Origin: Poindextera sp963719975
GTDB taxonomy: Bacteria > Pseudomonadota > Alphaproteobacteria > Caulobacterales > Caulobacteraceae
NCBI GenBank assembly: GCA_963719975.1
Contig: CAVRED010000007.1
Coordinates: 496,001 to 560,000, forward strand
DNA: 64,000 nucleotides
Direction of reading: 5' to 3'
Shown in pieces: positions 54,044 to 64,000 of this stretch. Positions within the stretch are counted from its first letter, which is position 1; each line of letters begins with the position of its first letter. The notes under the pieces were generated by a model, which was not told the DNA's origin, ran no database searches, and saw nothing but the letters and a program-made list of their open reading frames with translations. Position numbers and translations under genes: made by a program.

Positions 54044-54757
54044 ATGAACCCCGATGAGTCCAAGCGGGCGGCAGGCGAGGCCGCGGCGGACCTCGTGACG
54101 CCGGGCATGACCGTCGGCCTCGGCACCGGCTCGACCGCCGCGCACTTCGTGCGCGCGCTGGGCGCGCGGCGGCCTGGACATCCAGGGCGTGCCGACCTCG
54201 GAAGCGACCGCGGCGCTGGCGCGCGACCTTGGCATCGCCCTGTCGACCTCGACGAGGCCGGGGCCATCGACCTGACCGTCGACGGCGCCGACGAGATCGG
54301 ACCTGGCCTTTCCCTGATCAAGGGCGCCGGCGGCGCGCTGTTGCGCGAGAAGCTGGTGTGGGAGGCCTCGCGCCGCTGCATCGTCATCGCCGACCGATCC
54401 AAGCTCTCGCCGCAGCTCGGGCGGCTATCCGCTGCCGATCGAGGTCGTCGCCCTTCGGCCACACCACGACGCTCGGCCGCATCATCGGCGGCCTGGCCGA
54501 CTGCGGCGTGATCACGACGCCCCGGCTTCGCCGCAAGGACGGCAGTCCCGGTGCTGACCGACTCCGGCAACCTGCTCTACGACGCGCCCTGCGGCGCGAT
54601 CCTCGACCCGCACGCCGTCGAGGCGGCGCTGAAGAGCATCACCGGCGTCGTCGAGCACGGCCTCTTCCTCGGGCTCGCCCGCGAAGCCCTGATCGGCGCC
54701 GACGGCGGCGTCGAGCGCCTGAGCCCCCGCGATTTGATGGAGCCTCCCCATGGCTGA
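54044..54757 (+). CDS. rpiA: ribose-5-phosphate isomerase A (several frameshifts)
   Basis: About 236 residues. MNPDESKRAAGEAAADLVTP, MTVGLGTGSTAAHFV; then in other frames DLTVDGADEIGPGLSLIKGA, GGALLREKLVWEASRRCIVI, and LTDSGNLLYDAPCGAILDPH. Shifts near 54175, 54240, 54430-54460 and 54545. Interconverts ribose and ribulose 5-phosphates. The stop lies inside the gor start (eight-base overlap). Confidence 0.9.
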
Positions 54758-56146
54758 GTACGACTGCGACCTCTTCGTCATCGGCGCCGGCTCCGGCGGC
54801 GTGCGCGCCGCCAGGCTCGCGGCCATGACCGGCGCGCGCGTGCTGGTCGCCGAGGAATACCGCGTCGGCGGCACCTGCGTGATCCGCGGCTGCGTGCCCA
54901 AGAAGCTGATGGTCTACGCCTCGGCGTTCAGGCGCGACTTCGAGATCGCCCGGGGCTACGGCTGGACCAAGTGCGAGACGGCGTTCGACTGGAAGGCCTT
55001 CCTCATGGCCAAGGACCAGGAGATCGCCCGCCTGTCGGGCATCTACACCGCCAACCTGACCAAGGCCGGCGCCGACATCCTCTACGGGACCGCGCGCTTC
55101 CTCGACCCGCACACGCTCGAGGTGACCGGCGAACGGCTCGAACCGCACCGTGACCGCCGAAAAGGTGCTGATCGCCGCCGGCGACCGCCCCAAGCTGCCG
55201 GAGGGCCTGCCGGGCATCGAGCACGCCATCACCTCGGAGGAGGCCTTCCACCTGCCCGAGCTGCCCAAGCGGATGGTGATCGTCGGCGGCGGCTACATCG
55301 CCATCGAATTCGCCTGCATCTTCCACGGCCTGGGCGTCGACGTGACGCTGATCTACCGCGGCCCGAACCTCCTGCGCGGCTTCGACGAGGACGTGCGCGC
55401 CCACCTGGCGGACGAGCTTCGCCTGCGCGGCGTGAAGATCAGTCTCGCCTGCCTGCACGAGCGCATCGAGAAGCGCGCCGACGGCGTCCTGGTCAGCCAC
55501 GTGACCGACGGGCTCACGCTGGAATCCGAGGCGGTGATGTTCGCCACCGGCCGCGAGCCGCACGTGAAGACGCTGGGCCTGGAAAAGGCCGGCGTGGCGT
55601 TGAACGAGAAGGGCGCCATCGCGGTCGACGACTACTCGCGCACCAACGTGCCGCACATCTGGGCGGTGGGCGACATCACCGACCGCATGCCGCTGACCCC
55701 GGTCGCCATCCGCGAGGGCCAGGCCTTCGCCGAGACCGAGTTCCACGGCAGGCCGATGAAGTTCGACCACGCCGACGTGCCGACCGCGGTCTTCTCCCAG
55801 CCGCCGGTCGGCGTCGTCGGCCTGACCGAGAGCGAGGCGCGGCACGTCCACCGCGAGGTCGACATCTACCTCACGCGCTTTCGGCCGATGCGCACGCTCT
55901 TCGTCGGCGGCGACGAGCGGATGCTGATGAAGCTGGTCGTGGCGCGGGCCACGAACAAGGTCGTCGGCTGCCACATCGTCGGCGCGGACGCGCCCGAGAT
56001 GATCCAGATGGCGGCCATCGCCGTCAAAGCCGGGCCTGACCAAGGCCCAATGGGACGAGACCTGCGCGCTACACCCCACCGCGGCCGAGGAGTTGGTGAC
56101 CATGCACGAGACGTACATGCCGCACGAGCTGGCCGCGGCGGAGTAG
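54750..56146 (+). CDS. gor: glutathione-disulfide reductase (two frameshifts)
   Basis: About 465 residues. FAD site LFVIGAGSGGVRAARLAAMT, redox disulfide GGTCVIRGCVPKKLM, NADPH site MVIVGGGYIAIEFACIFHGL, second FAD block HIWAVGDITDRMPLTPVAI, and the C-terminal His-Glu in CALHPTAAEELVTMHETY. Shifts at about 55148 and 56035; the true end is the TAG at 56144. Keeps glutathione reduced in the cytoplasm. Confidence 0.93.
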
Positions 56147-56213
56147 GGCGGCGCGCTTTGCCTCGCGGCGGCCCATGGGCTAAAAGCCCGGCCTTCGCCA
56201 GGAGCCTCAAGAC

Positions 56214-57599
56214 GTGACCGACCGCTGGACGCCGTCGTCCTGGAGGGGAAAGCCCGCCAAGCAGATGCCGACCGACTATCCCGACGCCGAGGCGCTCGCC
56301 GCGCGTCGAGACGGAGCTGCGCCGCATGCCGCCGTTGGTGTTCGCCGGCGAGGCCCGGCGGCTGAAGTCCCTGCTCGGCGACGTCGCGGCCGGACGCGCC
56401 TTCCTGCTGCAGGGCGGCGACTGCGCCGAGAGCTTCAAGGAGTTCGCGGCCGACAACATCCGCGACACCTTCCGGCTGATCCTGCAGATGGCGGTGGTGC
56501 TGACCTTCGCGGGCGGCAAGCCGGTGGTGAAGGTCGGCCGCATGGCGGGCCAGTTCGCCAAGCCGCGCTCGGAGCCCACCGAGACGATCGACGGCGTGAC
56601 GCTGCCCTCGTACCGCGGCGACAACATCAACGGCATGGAGTTCGATCCGGCGTCGCGCATTCCGGACCCCGAGCGGCTGCTGAAGGCCTACGCGCAGTCC
56701 TCGGCGACGCTGAACCTGCTGCGCGCCTTTGCCGGCGGCGGCTACGCCGACCTCTACAACATCCATCGCTGGACGCTGGGCTTTGTCGCCGACAGCCCGC
56801 AGGGCGCGCGCTACCGCGAGCTCTCTGACAAGATCAGCGAGGCGCTGACCTTCATGGCCGCGATCGGCGTCACGCCCGAAAGCCAGCCGGACCTCCATCG
56901 CGTCGAGTTCTTCACCGCCCACGAGGGCCTGCTGCTCGGCTACGAGGAGGCGCTGACCCGCGTCGATTCGACTACCGGCGACTGGTACGACGTCTCCGCC
57001 CACCTGGTCTGGATCGGCGAGCGCACGCGCCAGCTCGATGGCGCGCACGTCGAGTACATGCGCGGCATCAAGAACCCGATCGGCGCTGAAGGTCGGCCCG
57101 ACCGTGGAGCCCGACGAGCTGATGCGGCTGATCGAGGCGCTCAGCCCGGACAACGAGCCCGGCCGGCTCACCCTCTACGGCCGCTTTGGCGCCGACAAGA
57201 TCGCCGAGCGCCTGCCAGCCCTGATGGCGGCGACGCGGCGCGAGGGTCGCCACGTCGTCTGGGCAATCGATCCGATGCATGGCAACACGCTGAAGGCCAA
57301 TAACGGTTACAAGACAAGGCCTTTCGACCGTATCCTCTCAGAGGTGAGGAGCTTCATCCAGATCGCAGAGGCCGAGGGCGTGCACCCCGGCGGCGCTGCA
57401 TTTGGAGATGACTGGCCAGAACGTGACCGAGTGCACGGGCGGGGCACGCGCGCTCGCCGAGGGCGACCTCGGCGACCGCTACCACACCCACTGCGATCCG
57501 CGGCTGAACGCCGAGCAGTCGCTCGAGCTCGCCTTCCTCGTCGCCGAGCGGCTGAAGGCCGAGCGGCAGACCGATTTCCACCCCCAAGCCGCCGAATAG
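56214..57599 (+). CDS. class II 3-deoxy-7-phosphoheptulonate (DAHP) synthase (three frameshifts)
   Basis: About 461 residues from GTG 56214. WTPSSWRGKPAKQMPTDYPD, AFLLQGGDCAESFKEF, VKVGRMAGQFAKPRSEPTET, SYRGDNINGMEFDPASRIPD, VWAIDPMHGNT and the terminal CTGGARALAEGDLGDRYHTH. Shifts near 56312, 57090 and 57400. The first step of the shikimate pathway, of the plant-like class II type common in alphaproteobacteria. AGGAG upstream. Confidence 0.93.
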
Positions 57600-57616
57600 C
57601 CGAACCGAGGCGTCCT

Positions 57617-58418
57617 ATGGCCGATATCGACCGGCGCTTCGGCCGCCAGGCGTTCGGCGACGATCCGGCCAACTACGACGCCTCGCGGCCGCCTTACCCG
57701 CAGTGGGTGTTCGACATCCTGCGCGAACGGTGCGGGCTGAAGCCCGGCGCGGCGGTGTTCGAGGCGGGAGCGGGGACCGGCAAGGCGACGCGCCCGTTGC
57801 TGGCCGCTCGGCGCCGATCCGCTGGTCGCCATCGAGCCGGACGCTCGGCTGGCCGGTTTCCTCCGCGCCTCGAGCGCCATCGCCGGCGCTCGAGGTGCGG
57901 GTCGAGACCTTCGAGGACGCCGTGCTGCCGGCCGCGGCGTTCGATCTCGGCGTTTGCGCCACCGCCTTCCACTGGCTGGACGAGCAGGCGGCGCTGGCCA
58001 AGGTCGCCGATGCGCTCAAGGCCGGCGGCTGGTGGGCGATGGTCTGGAACGTGTTCGGCGATCCGGATCGGGCCGATCCGTTCCACGACGCGACCGACGC
58101 GCTGCTCAACGACGGCCCTCGGACCCCGAGCCATGGCGGCCAGGCGCGCGCCGAAAGCGCTCAATGCGCGTCTGAGCGCGCTTCGGACGCAATGGCCGCT
58201 TCGAGGCCGATTGCTCACGAGCAGCGCCCCTGGGAGCTGGTGTTGGATCCCGACCAGGTCGTCGCCCTCTATTCGACCTTCTCCGACATGACCGCCCGCC
58301 CCGCCGACGAGCGGCGCGTGGTGCTGGCCGAGCTTCGCCGAATCGCCGCCGCGCCGCCGTTCGCGGCCGCGTCGTCGCGCAACATGTCGACCGTCTCTGG
58401 ACGGCGCGCCGCCGCTGA
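57617..58418 (+). CDS. class I SAM-dependent methyltransferase (several frameshifts)
   Basis: About 266 residues. RFGRQAFGDDPANYDASRPP, motif I AAVFEAGAGTGKATRPLL; in another frame VCATAFHWLDEQAALAKVAD and ADALKAGGWWAMVWNVFGDP. Shifts near 57815, 57885, 58130-58200 and 58395. I place the end at TGA 58416, where the corrected frame reads LWTARRR; this end is uncertain. Substrate unknown. Confidence 0.75.
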
Positions 58419-58599
58419 CGGCCTGGCTTCGGCGCCGCCGGCCGGCTAAGCTCCGCGCACCATGAAGGCCTAGGTCGCCATAGGCGCCGCGGACAATCCG
58501 TAGGCATTCCTCGCGTGAGACGCATCAGCGGCCGCGCATCTCCCCCCTTCTCGCGACATTGCCGCCGCTGGCGGCGATCGCCATCACGTTTGGACCTTC

Positions 58600-59371
58600 A
58601 TGTCTTCCAACACCTTCATGCGAGCCAATCGCTACGGCGCCCTCTGCGCCGAGGTCTACGACACCGACAAACCCTTCGGGGCCCTGCCGGACACAGCGTT
58701 CCACCTTGCCCGCCTGGCGGAGCTCGACGGCCCCATCCTCGAGCCGGCTTGCGGCACCGGGCGCGGGCCTCGTGCCCATGCTCGAGGCCGGCCACGACGT
58801 CACCGGCTTTGACGCCAGCCCCGACATGCTGGCCCGTTGCCGCGCCCGCTGCGAGGAACGCGGTCTGACGCCGCAGCTAAGCCAGCAGCGCTTCGAGGAC
58901 TTCAGCTACGACCGCAAGTTCGCGGTCATCATCGTGCCGGTCGGCACCTTCACCCTCATCGACGACTTCGCGACCGCAATGGCGGTGCTCCGCCGTTTCC
59001 ATGCCCACCTCGCGCCCGGCGGCGTGGCGATCCTGGACATCGACAGGCTCGCGAACCTGGCGGCCGATGGCGAGGACCGGCGGAGCTGGACGACAGAGGA
59101 CGGCGACCTGCTCACGGTCGTAGGGCACATCACCCGGACCGACTGGCTGGCCCAGCGGACCGAAAGTCGCATCCGCTACGAGCGATGGCGCGATCATAGG
59201 CTGATCGAGTCCGAGCTCGAGCCGATGGTCGCCCGTCACTGGGGGCTGGAGGAGTTCAAGCTCGCGCTCGGCGCGGCCGGCTTTGTGGACATCTCGGTCA
59301 CCGGCGACTACCAGCGCGGCCCGCTTCGAGCGCACCCGCGCTCGCTGACGTTCGAAGCGCGGCGCGGCTAG
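58600..59371 (+). CDS. class I SAM-dependent methyltransferase (one frameshift)
   Basis: About 257 residues. FMRANRYGALCAEVYDTDKP, motif I PILEPACGTGRG then VPMLEAGHDVTGFDASPDML in the next frame; AVIIVPVGTFTLIDDFATAM and APGGVAILDIDRLA follow. One base removed near 58765 gives ACGTGRGLVPMLEAG. Substrate unknown. Convergent with the DUF4188 gene, stops overlap. Confidence 0.85.
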
Positions 59372-59864
59372 GCCGCGATCTTCTCGGCGGCGGCCTTCAT
59401 CCGCTGGCGGGCTTCCTGGCGGGCGCCGACGGCGTCCACCAGGGTCCCGGCCGCGCCGAGGCCATAGGCGGGCATGTTGTTGTAGACGCTCTCGTAGCAG
59501 CCCGGCTGGATCAGGAAGGTCTCGTGCCAGATGCCGATGTCGCCGTTCGAGCCGAGCTTCTGGTTGAACCAGCGCCAGACCGGCAGGTGCTGCGCGCTCG
59601 GGCGCCCGGGCGTAGGCTTCGAGCTGCTCGAAGCTGCGCCAGTACTGGACCAGCGTCACGCCGCTAAGGCCGAAGTGCTGCTCGACGTGCAACAGGCCAA
59701 GCTCGGGCGCGGCGGCCAGCTCTTTCAGCATCCGCGGCATGGTCGCGAGGAATGGAATGACCACGTTCAGCTTCCACGGCTTGTTCAGCCGCGCGCCGAT
59801 GATGAAGACCACGAACGGGTCCGTCGAGCTCCGCGCAGACGCGGCGTTTGATGATCTGGGCCAT
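59368..59864 (-). CDS. DUF4188 family protein (two frameshifts)
   Basis: About 165 residues from ATG 59864. MAQIIKRRVCAELDGP, then VFIIGARLNKPWKLNVVIPF, MPRMLKELAAAPELGLLHVE and VTLVQYWRSFEQLEAYARAP; the last third (NMPAYGLGAAGTLVDA, ending AAEKIAA) is in another frame. Shifts near 59825 and 59605. Dimeric alpha-beta barrel proteins sometimes called monooxygenases; no function established. Confidence 0.8.
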
Positions 59865-60021
59865 GCGCTCCCCCTAGGCTCACGCCGGATGGAATACGAT
59901 CGGGCGGCTGGAGCGGATCATAGTGGCGGTTAAGCCACGCACCTAGTTTCGCTTTGGCCGCGGGTTGCGCGGCGCCGGCGATCGGATCAGGGTCCGCCGC
60001 TTCAATTCGGTTGGTTTACCC

Positions 60022-61406
60022 ATGGACGCGCAGGCGGCCGCGACGGACTCCCGCATGGGGCGCCGGGCGGCCTCGTTTTTCGGGATCTACGCGCGCTCCT
60101 CGCGCTCGCGGGGCCGGTCGTGCTGTCGCGCCTTGGTCTGATGGCCATGGGCCTGACCGACACCGTGGTCGTCGGGCGCTATTCGGCGGTCCAGCTTGGC
60201 TACCACGCGCTCGGTTGGGCGCCGACGGCGGTCGTGCTGACGGTGGCCGTCAGCCTGCTGAACGGCGTCCAGGTGATGACCTCGCGCGCCATCGGCGAAG
60301 GCCGGCGGGCACGGGGCCGGCGCGGTTCTGCGCCGCGGCCTGGCCTATGGCGCGCAGATCGGCGTCGGCGTCTGCGGCCTTCCTTGTGGCCCTAGGGCCG
60401 CTGGTTCCTGCACCACGTCGGCCTCGCCACCGGGCTGGCCGACGGCGCGAGCCGCGTTCTCATCGTCTTCTCCCTCTCGATGACGCCGCTGACGCTGGGC
60501 GCCGTTGCAGCGGGTGGCTGGAGGCGATCGGCAAGGCGTCGGCGGCCATGGTGCTGATGTGGGTGGCCAATGTCGGTGAACCTGGGGATCGACCTTGTGT
60601 TGGTGCCCGGCGGGTTCGGGCTTGCCGGCGCTGGGCGCCGTCGGCGGCGCCTGCGCCACGCTGGGCTCGCGCACCGCGCTCACGCTGGCGCTGATCGTGT
60701 TACATCGCCCGACCATGCGCGATGCGCGCGGCGCTCGGCGTGTTCGACAAGCCGCCGCGCGAGCGCGCGGCCGAGGCCGAGCAGCGGCGCATCGGTTACG
60801 GCGCCGGCGCGTCCGGCTTCTTCGAGGTCGCCAGCTTCGCCGGGATGAACCTCATCGCCGGGCTGGATCGGGGCGCAGGCGCTGGCGGCCTACACCGCGG
60901 TGATGAACATCGCGTCGTTGGTGTTCATGGTCCCGCTCGGCCTCTCGACGGCGACGGCGGTGCTGGTCGGCAGGGCTTATGGGGCGCGCGATTCGGGCGG
61001 GGTCAACCGCGCAGGGGCCGTCGGCTTCGCCGTGGCGGCGGTCTTCGGCGTCCTGGTTTCGCTCGCGGTCTGGCCGTCGGCGCGTCTGATTGTCTCGGCC
61101 TACACCACCGATCCCGGCGTGCTGGCGATGTGTGAGGTCGCCGTCGCGCTGTCGTGCCTCTTCTTCCTGCCTGACTCGTTGCAGGTGGTGGTGGCGAGCT
61201 CGCTGCGCGCGCGCGGCGACGTCTGGGTGCCCAGCGTCACCCATTTCATCAGCTACATCGCGCTCATGGCGCCGCTGGCCTGGGTGCTGGCGCTGCCGCT
61301 GCGCCTTGGCGTTGCCGGCATCGTCTGGGCGATCGTGGCGGCGAGCCTGATCTCCGCCGGCCTGCTGCTCGGCCGGTTCGCCATGCTGTCGCTGCGCGGG
61401 CTCTAG
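60022..61406 (+). CDS. MATE-family multidrug/toxin efflux transporter (many frameshifts)
   Basis: About 460 residues when reassembled, 12 hydrophobic segments. SRLGLMAMGLTDTVVVGRYS and AVQLGYHALGWAPTAVVLTV match the N-terminal MATE repeat; SGFFEVASFAGMNLIAG, MNIASLVFMVPLGLSTATAV and LVGRAYGARDSGGVNRAGAV the second repeat. At least seven single-base shifts between 60090 and 60875; the last 170 residues are clean. Exports cationic compounds with H+ or Na+. Confidence 0.85.
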
Positions 61407-62310
61407 ACCGCGGTCCCCAGCACCCAGCCTTCCTCGCGCTCGGCGTCGAGCACGAGGTCGGCCGCCGCCGCCTTCGAGGGGCCGAACATGCGCGCCAAGG
61501 CGACCGGCCTCATCGGCGCGGGCGAACTGCTCGGCGGTGACGCGCACCTGCGCATGGTCCTTGACCTCGCCGGGGCTCGGCTGCGCCTTGTAGAGCGACG
61601 GGTAGACCTCGGTGGCGACGATATCGACGCCGGCGAGCGCCGGCCTCGTCGAGCGCCTTGAAGCCGGTCTCGAACGGCCAGATGCGCATGGCCTCGCCAT
61701 AGGCCAGCTTCAGCCGGCGCACGACCGGCATGCCCAGGATCGCCTGACCGCCGACCGAGCCGTTGTAGTAGAGCTTCCAGATCGGCGAGGCGCCCTTGGC
61801 CGCAAGGTCGGCGTGGCGCATCTCGGGCAAGTCGCCCGGACCGTGGTCGCGGGTCCGCTTCGGCTGCAGCGTGGTCAGCGCGTCCTTCGGCGGACAGCCC
61901 CAGAACGGGAACGGGCCGCCGGTCAGCCGCCGGTTGATCTCCGAGGCCACGCCAAAGCGGTTGTTGGTGTTGTCGGCCTTGTCCTTGACCATCCGGTCCA
62001 GCTGGTCCCACGCCGCGCGCCACGGCGGGGCGGCGGTCGGCAGGTTCAGCGCCGCGGCAAAGCCGCGCGGGAAGCCAAGCGGGAAGTCGAAGCCGACCAG
62101 CGTCCGCTCGCCGCGCTTCTTCAGGTCGTCAAGGACCGCGGTGAGCTTCTTCTCCGCCTCGGCCCGCGTCGGCGGGTTCGTCGCCTCGAAGGCCAGGCGA
62201 AAACGCACGTCACGCTTGAGCACGCCGATCCAGACGGAGTCCGCGCCCGTGTTCGGCCGCGAAGCCGCGCTCCAATCGACGATCACATAGGCGTTGAACA
62301 ACCGCGCCAC
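61403..62310 (-). CDS. conserved protein of unknown function, possible RNase-H-like fold (two frameshifts)
   Basis: About 302 residues from GTG 62310. ARLFNAYVIVDWSAASRPNT, TLVGFDFPLGFPRGFAAALN and TEVYPSLYKAQ place acidic residues as in DUF429-type RNase-H-like proteins. Also NNRFGVASEINRRLTGGPFP. Shifts near 61645 and 61515; the end is MFGPSKAAAADLVLDAERE. No function is assigned. Confidence 0.65.
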
Positions 62311-62410
62311 ATTCGCGCTCCAGGCACAAGGGACGGGCGCTTGTAGCGGCTATGGCCTGCCCATGGAACGCGGCGTCGGTTCAAATCGGAGGGATGAGGC
62401 CCCGACGCGG

Positions 62411-63958
62411 CTAGCTCACCACCTCCAGCCGCTTGAGCTGCGCCAGGCGGCGGTCGGCGAACCCCTTCGCCTGATCGGTGAGCTCGCGCACATTCTCATC
62501 GGGCGTCGCCAGCACCTGGCCGTCCTTGATCAAGGACTGGTTTTGCCGCGTGAGGATGCCCCACGCGTCCCGCGCCCATTCCTCCGGCTTCTTCAGCCCC
62601 CGCGCCCGCGCCGAGAGAAACAGCTGTTGGAAGCGATCCACCTCGACGCCGCGGCCGGTGACCGGCGAGGCGAGCCAGGTGACGTCGCCGCTCACCCTGG
62701 CGCGCTCGATCAGATGCGCGTTCAGCCGCTGGCACCGCGGCCGGGCGACCTCGGTCGCCTCGGCGTCCTGGACCGGGTTGGCGCGGCCGGCGCCGATCAG
62801 GACGGTCAGCGTCTCGATGAGTGCCCCCGGCGGCAGAGCCTGCAGGCTGGGACGCTCGGCGAGGTCGCCGATCCGCTTCGGTGCGCTGTCGTTCTCCGCC
62901 AGTGCGTCCAGCACCGGGCGGAAGATGTCCTCGCGCAGGCCGACCTTGCCCAGGCCGGCCTCGACTTCGAACGGCACCTCGGCGGCGTCGACCAGCAACA
63001 TCACGGCCAGATCGTTCAGCCTGTCGAGCCGCTCCAGCGGCGTGAGCAGGCGCGATCCGCGGCTGTAGAGGTCGCGGCGGAACTGCTGGTTCAACATGTA
63101 GTCGCGCACGGTCTCGCGGAGCACGTCGTAGGAGATGCCGGCCAGGACATCGCGCTGTTCGGGCGTGAGGTTGTAGGCGAGGAGTTGCTCGAGCGCTGCC
63201 GCGGGCGCGGCGAAGGCGAGCTTGGCGCCGGTGAGCCACTCGTGCGCCTCGGCGAAGTACATCGGCGTCCAGTCGCGGTTGAAGTACTCGTGCGCCAGGT
63301 AATTCCGGTTCTGTCCCGCAATGGCGTCGAGCCGGCTCTTGGCGGTCGGGTTCGCCCCGAAATAGCGTGCGCCGCTATCCGCCAGCGTGTTGCCAAAGGC
63401 GATCGCCGCATCGATGCGGCTGACCATGCCTTGGGCATGGGTGCCGGCGGCTTCCATGTGCGTCGACATCAGGTGCCGCAGCGGCATCGCCGCCGCCCAG
63501 CCGGGCAGGGTGTTGAAGCTGAAATAGACGATGCCGCCCACCTTCAGGCGGTCGCGCATGATGTCGACCAGCACTTGCCGGTTTTCGTTGGACACCCAGC
63601 TCCAGATGCCGTGCAGCACGATGTAGTCGAAGTCGGGCAGGTCGCCGCGCGCAGCGAAGTCGGCGAAGCTGTCATCGAACACGTGCGCATCGGCGCCCGA
63701 CACTTGCGCGAGACCCTGGGCGTTCGCGGCCTGCACCGGATTGAAGTCGGTGCCCCAGTACTCGCCGGGCGAGGCGGCGGCGTGGATGTTGAACGACAGG
63801 CCCTGGCCGTAGCCAAGCTCGAGATATCGCATGCCGGCGCGCCTGGGCGGCTGGTGGCCGCTGGTCAAGAGGGCGAAGTCAATCAGGCCGGGCGCAAGCT
63901 CGCGATAATAGCCGTGCGTGTAGTCGATCTCGGACACATAGCCTGACGTCCAATCCAT
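62411..63958 (-). CDS. methyltransferase with C-terminal methyltransferase-regulatory domain
   Basis: 515 residues, intact frame. Motif I MRYLELGYGQGLSFNIHAAA, acidic loop EYWGTDFNPVQAANAQGLA, FDYIVLHGIWSWVSNENRQV and MRDRLKVGGIVYFSFNTLPG. The C-terminal half (about 220-515) is the methyltransferase regulatory domain (NYLAHEYFNRDWTPMYFAE). Relatives methylate protein lysines or take part in surface-polymer modification; target unknown. The rest to 64000 shows nothing clear. Confidence 0.85.
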   Translation of the reverse strand: MDWTSGYVSEIDYTHGYYRELAPGLIDFALLTSGHQPPRRAGMRYLELGYGQGLSFNIHAAASPGEYWGTDFNPVQAANAQGLAQVSGADAHVFDDSFADFAARGDLPDFDYIVLHGIWSWVSNENRQVLVDIMRDRLKVGGIVYFSFNTLPGWAAAMPLRHLMSTHMEAAGTHAQGMVSRIDAAIAFGNTLADSGARYFGANPTAKSRLDAIAGQNRNYLAHEYFNRDWTPMYFAEAHEWLTGAKLAFAAPAAALEQLLAYNLTPEQRDVLAGISYDVLRETVRDYMLNQQFRRDLYSRGSRLLTPLERLDRLNDLAVMLLVDAAEVPFEVEAGLGKVGLREDIFRPVLDALAENDSAPKRIGDLAERPSLQALPPGALIETLTVLIGAGRANPVQDAEATEVARPRCQRLNAHLIERARVSGDVTWLASPVTGRGVEVDRFQQLFLSARARGLKKPEEWARDAWGILTRQNQSLIKDGQVLATPDENVRELTDQAKGFADRRLAQLKRLEVVS

Positions 63959-64000
63959 GAGGTCCCCGTGAGACTTAAGCGCCCACTCTCGGGCCTGCCT

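Overview
The window is a high-GC, gene-dense chromosomal segment with the look of a Caulobacteraceae-type alphaproteobacterium (Phenylobacterium/Caulobacter-like). The reasons are the gene orders nrdR-ribD-ribE-ribB-ribH-nusB-thiL, tRNA-Trp-secE-nusG, rplKAJL and SPOR-nagZ-scpA-scpB, a MucR/Ros-family regulator, an NnrU protein, a class II DAHP synthase, and CtrA-like TTAC-N7-TTAA boxes. This is inference from gene content and order; no search was run. No gene-free stretch exceeds about 300 bases. No insertion-sequence transposase, integrase, prophage or CRISPR array was seen.

Layout. 0-4.4 kb: the start of a multi-domain glycosyltransferase, a small membrane protein, a MucR-like regulator without zinc ligands, and glyA behind a ZTP riboswitch. 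4.4-9.2 kb: nrdR and the riboflavin genes with nusB and thiL, nearly all overlapping by a few bases. 9.2-24.5 kb: mixed metabolism (HAD hydrolase, quinone-type oxidoreductase, Gfo/Idh oxidoreductase, ilvD, DUF3137, Asp/Glu racemase, NnrU, DUF2145, xthA, dcp, a SpoU-type methyltransferase, a transporter, two broken alpha/beta hydrolases, an A-type Fe-S carrier). 24.5-30.3 kb: dgt, SPOR protein, nagZ, scpA, scpB, an Asp beta-hydroxylase-like protein and an MmcQ/YjbR protein. 30.4-35.4 kb: tRNA-Trp, secE, nusG and rplKAJL, split between nusG and rplK by a GxxExxY gene with inverted-repeat ends and by an esterase gene on the other strand.

35.4-39.7 kb: a methyltransferase, a secreted protein, a TauD-family dioxygenase, and two paralogous membrane-tailed proteins whose promoters share a CtrA-like box. 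39.7-46.5 kb: a catabolic cluster for an aromatic compound. An HpaB-type flavin monooxygenase, a type I extradiol dioxygenase, an aldehyde dehydrogenase and a fumarylacetoacetase-family enzyme form a run with DoxX and a TetR regulator, and a hydratase diverges; two TGAGT-N2-ACTCA palindromes lie in the shared promoter region. Together they could hydroxylate a phenol to a catechol, cleave the ring and process the semialdehyde. 46.5-50.3 kb: tRNA-Val, a lipoprotein, a PP2C phosphatase/Ser-Thr kinase fusion, and an ammonium transporter. 50.5-64 kb: gph, glmU, an MHS transporter, rpiA, gor, DAHP synthase, three methyltransferases, a DUF4188 protein, a MATE transporter and an unassigned conserved protein.

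Sequence quality. Many genes, including ones expected to be essential (ribE, ribB, glmU, rpiA), are split by single-base shifts that would restore a normal protein if one G or C were removed or added. They cluster at 21-28 kb and 51-62 kb, while the ribosomal region and 42-50 kb are mostly clean. I treat them as probable sequencing or assembly errors and annotate the genes as single units with the shift noted.
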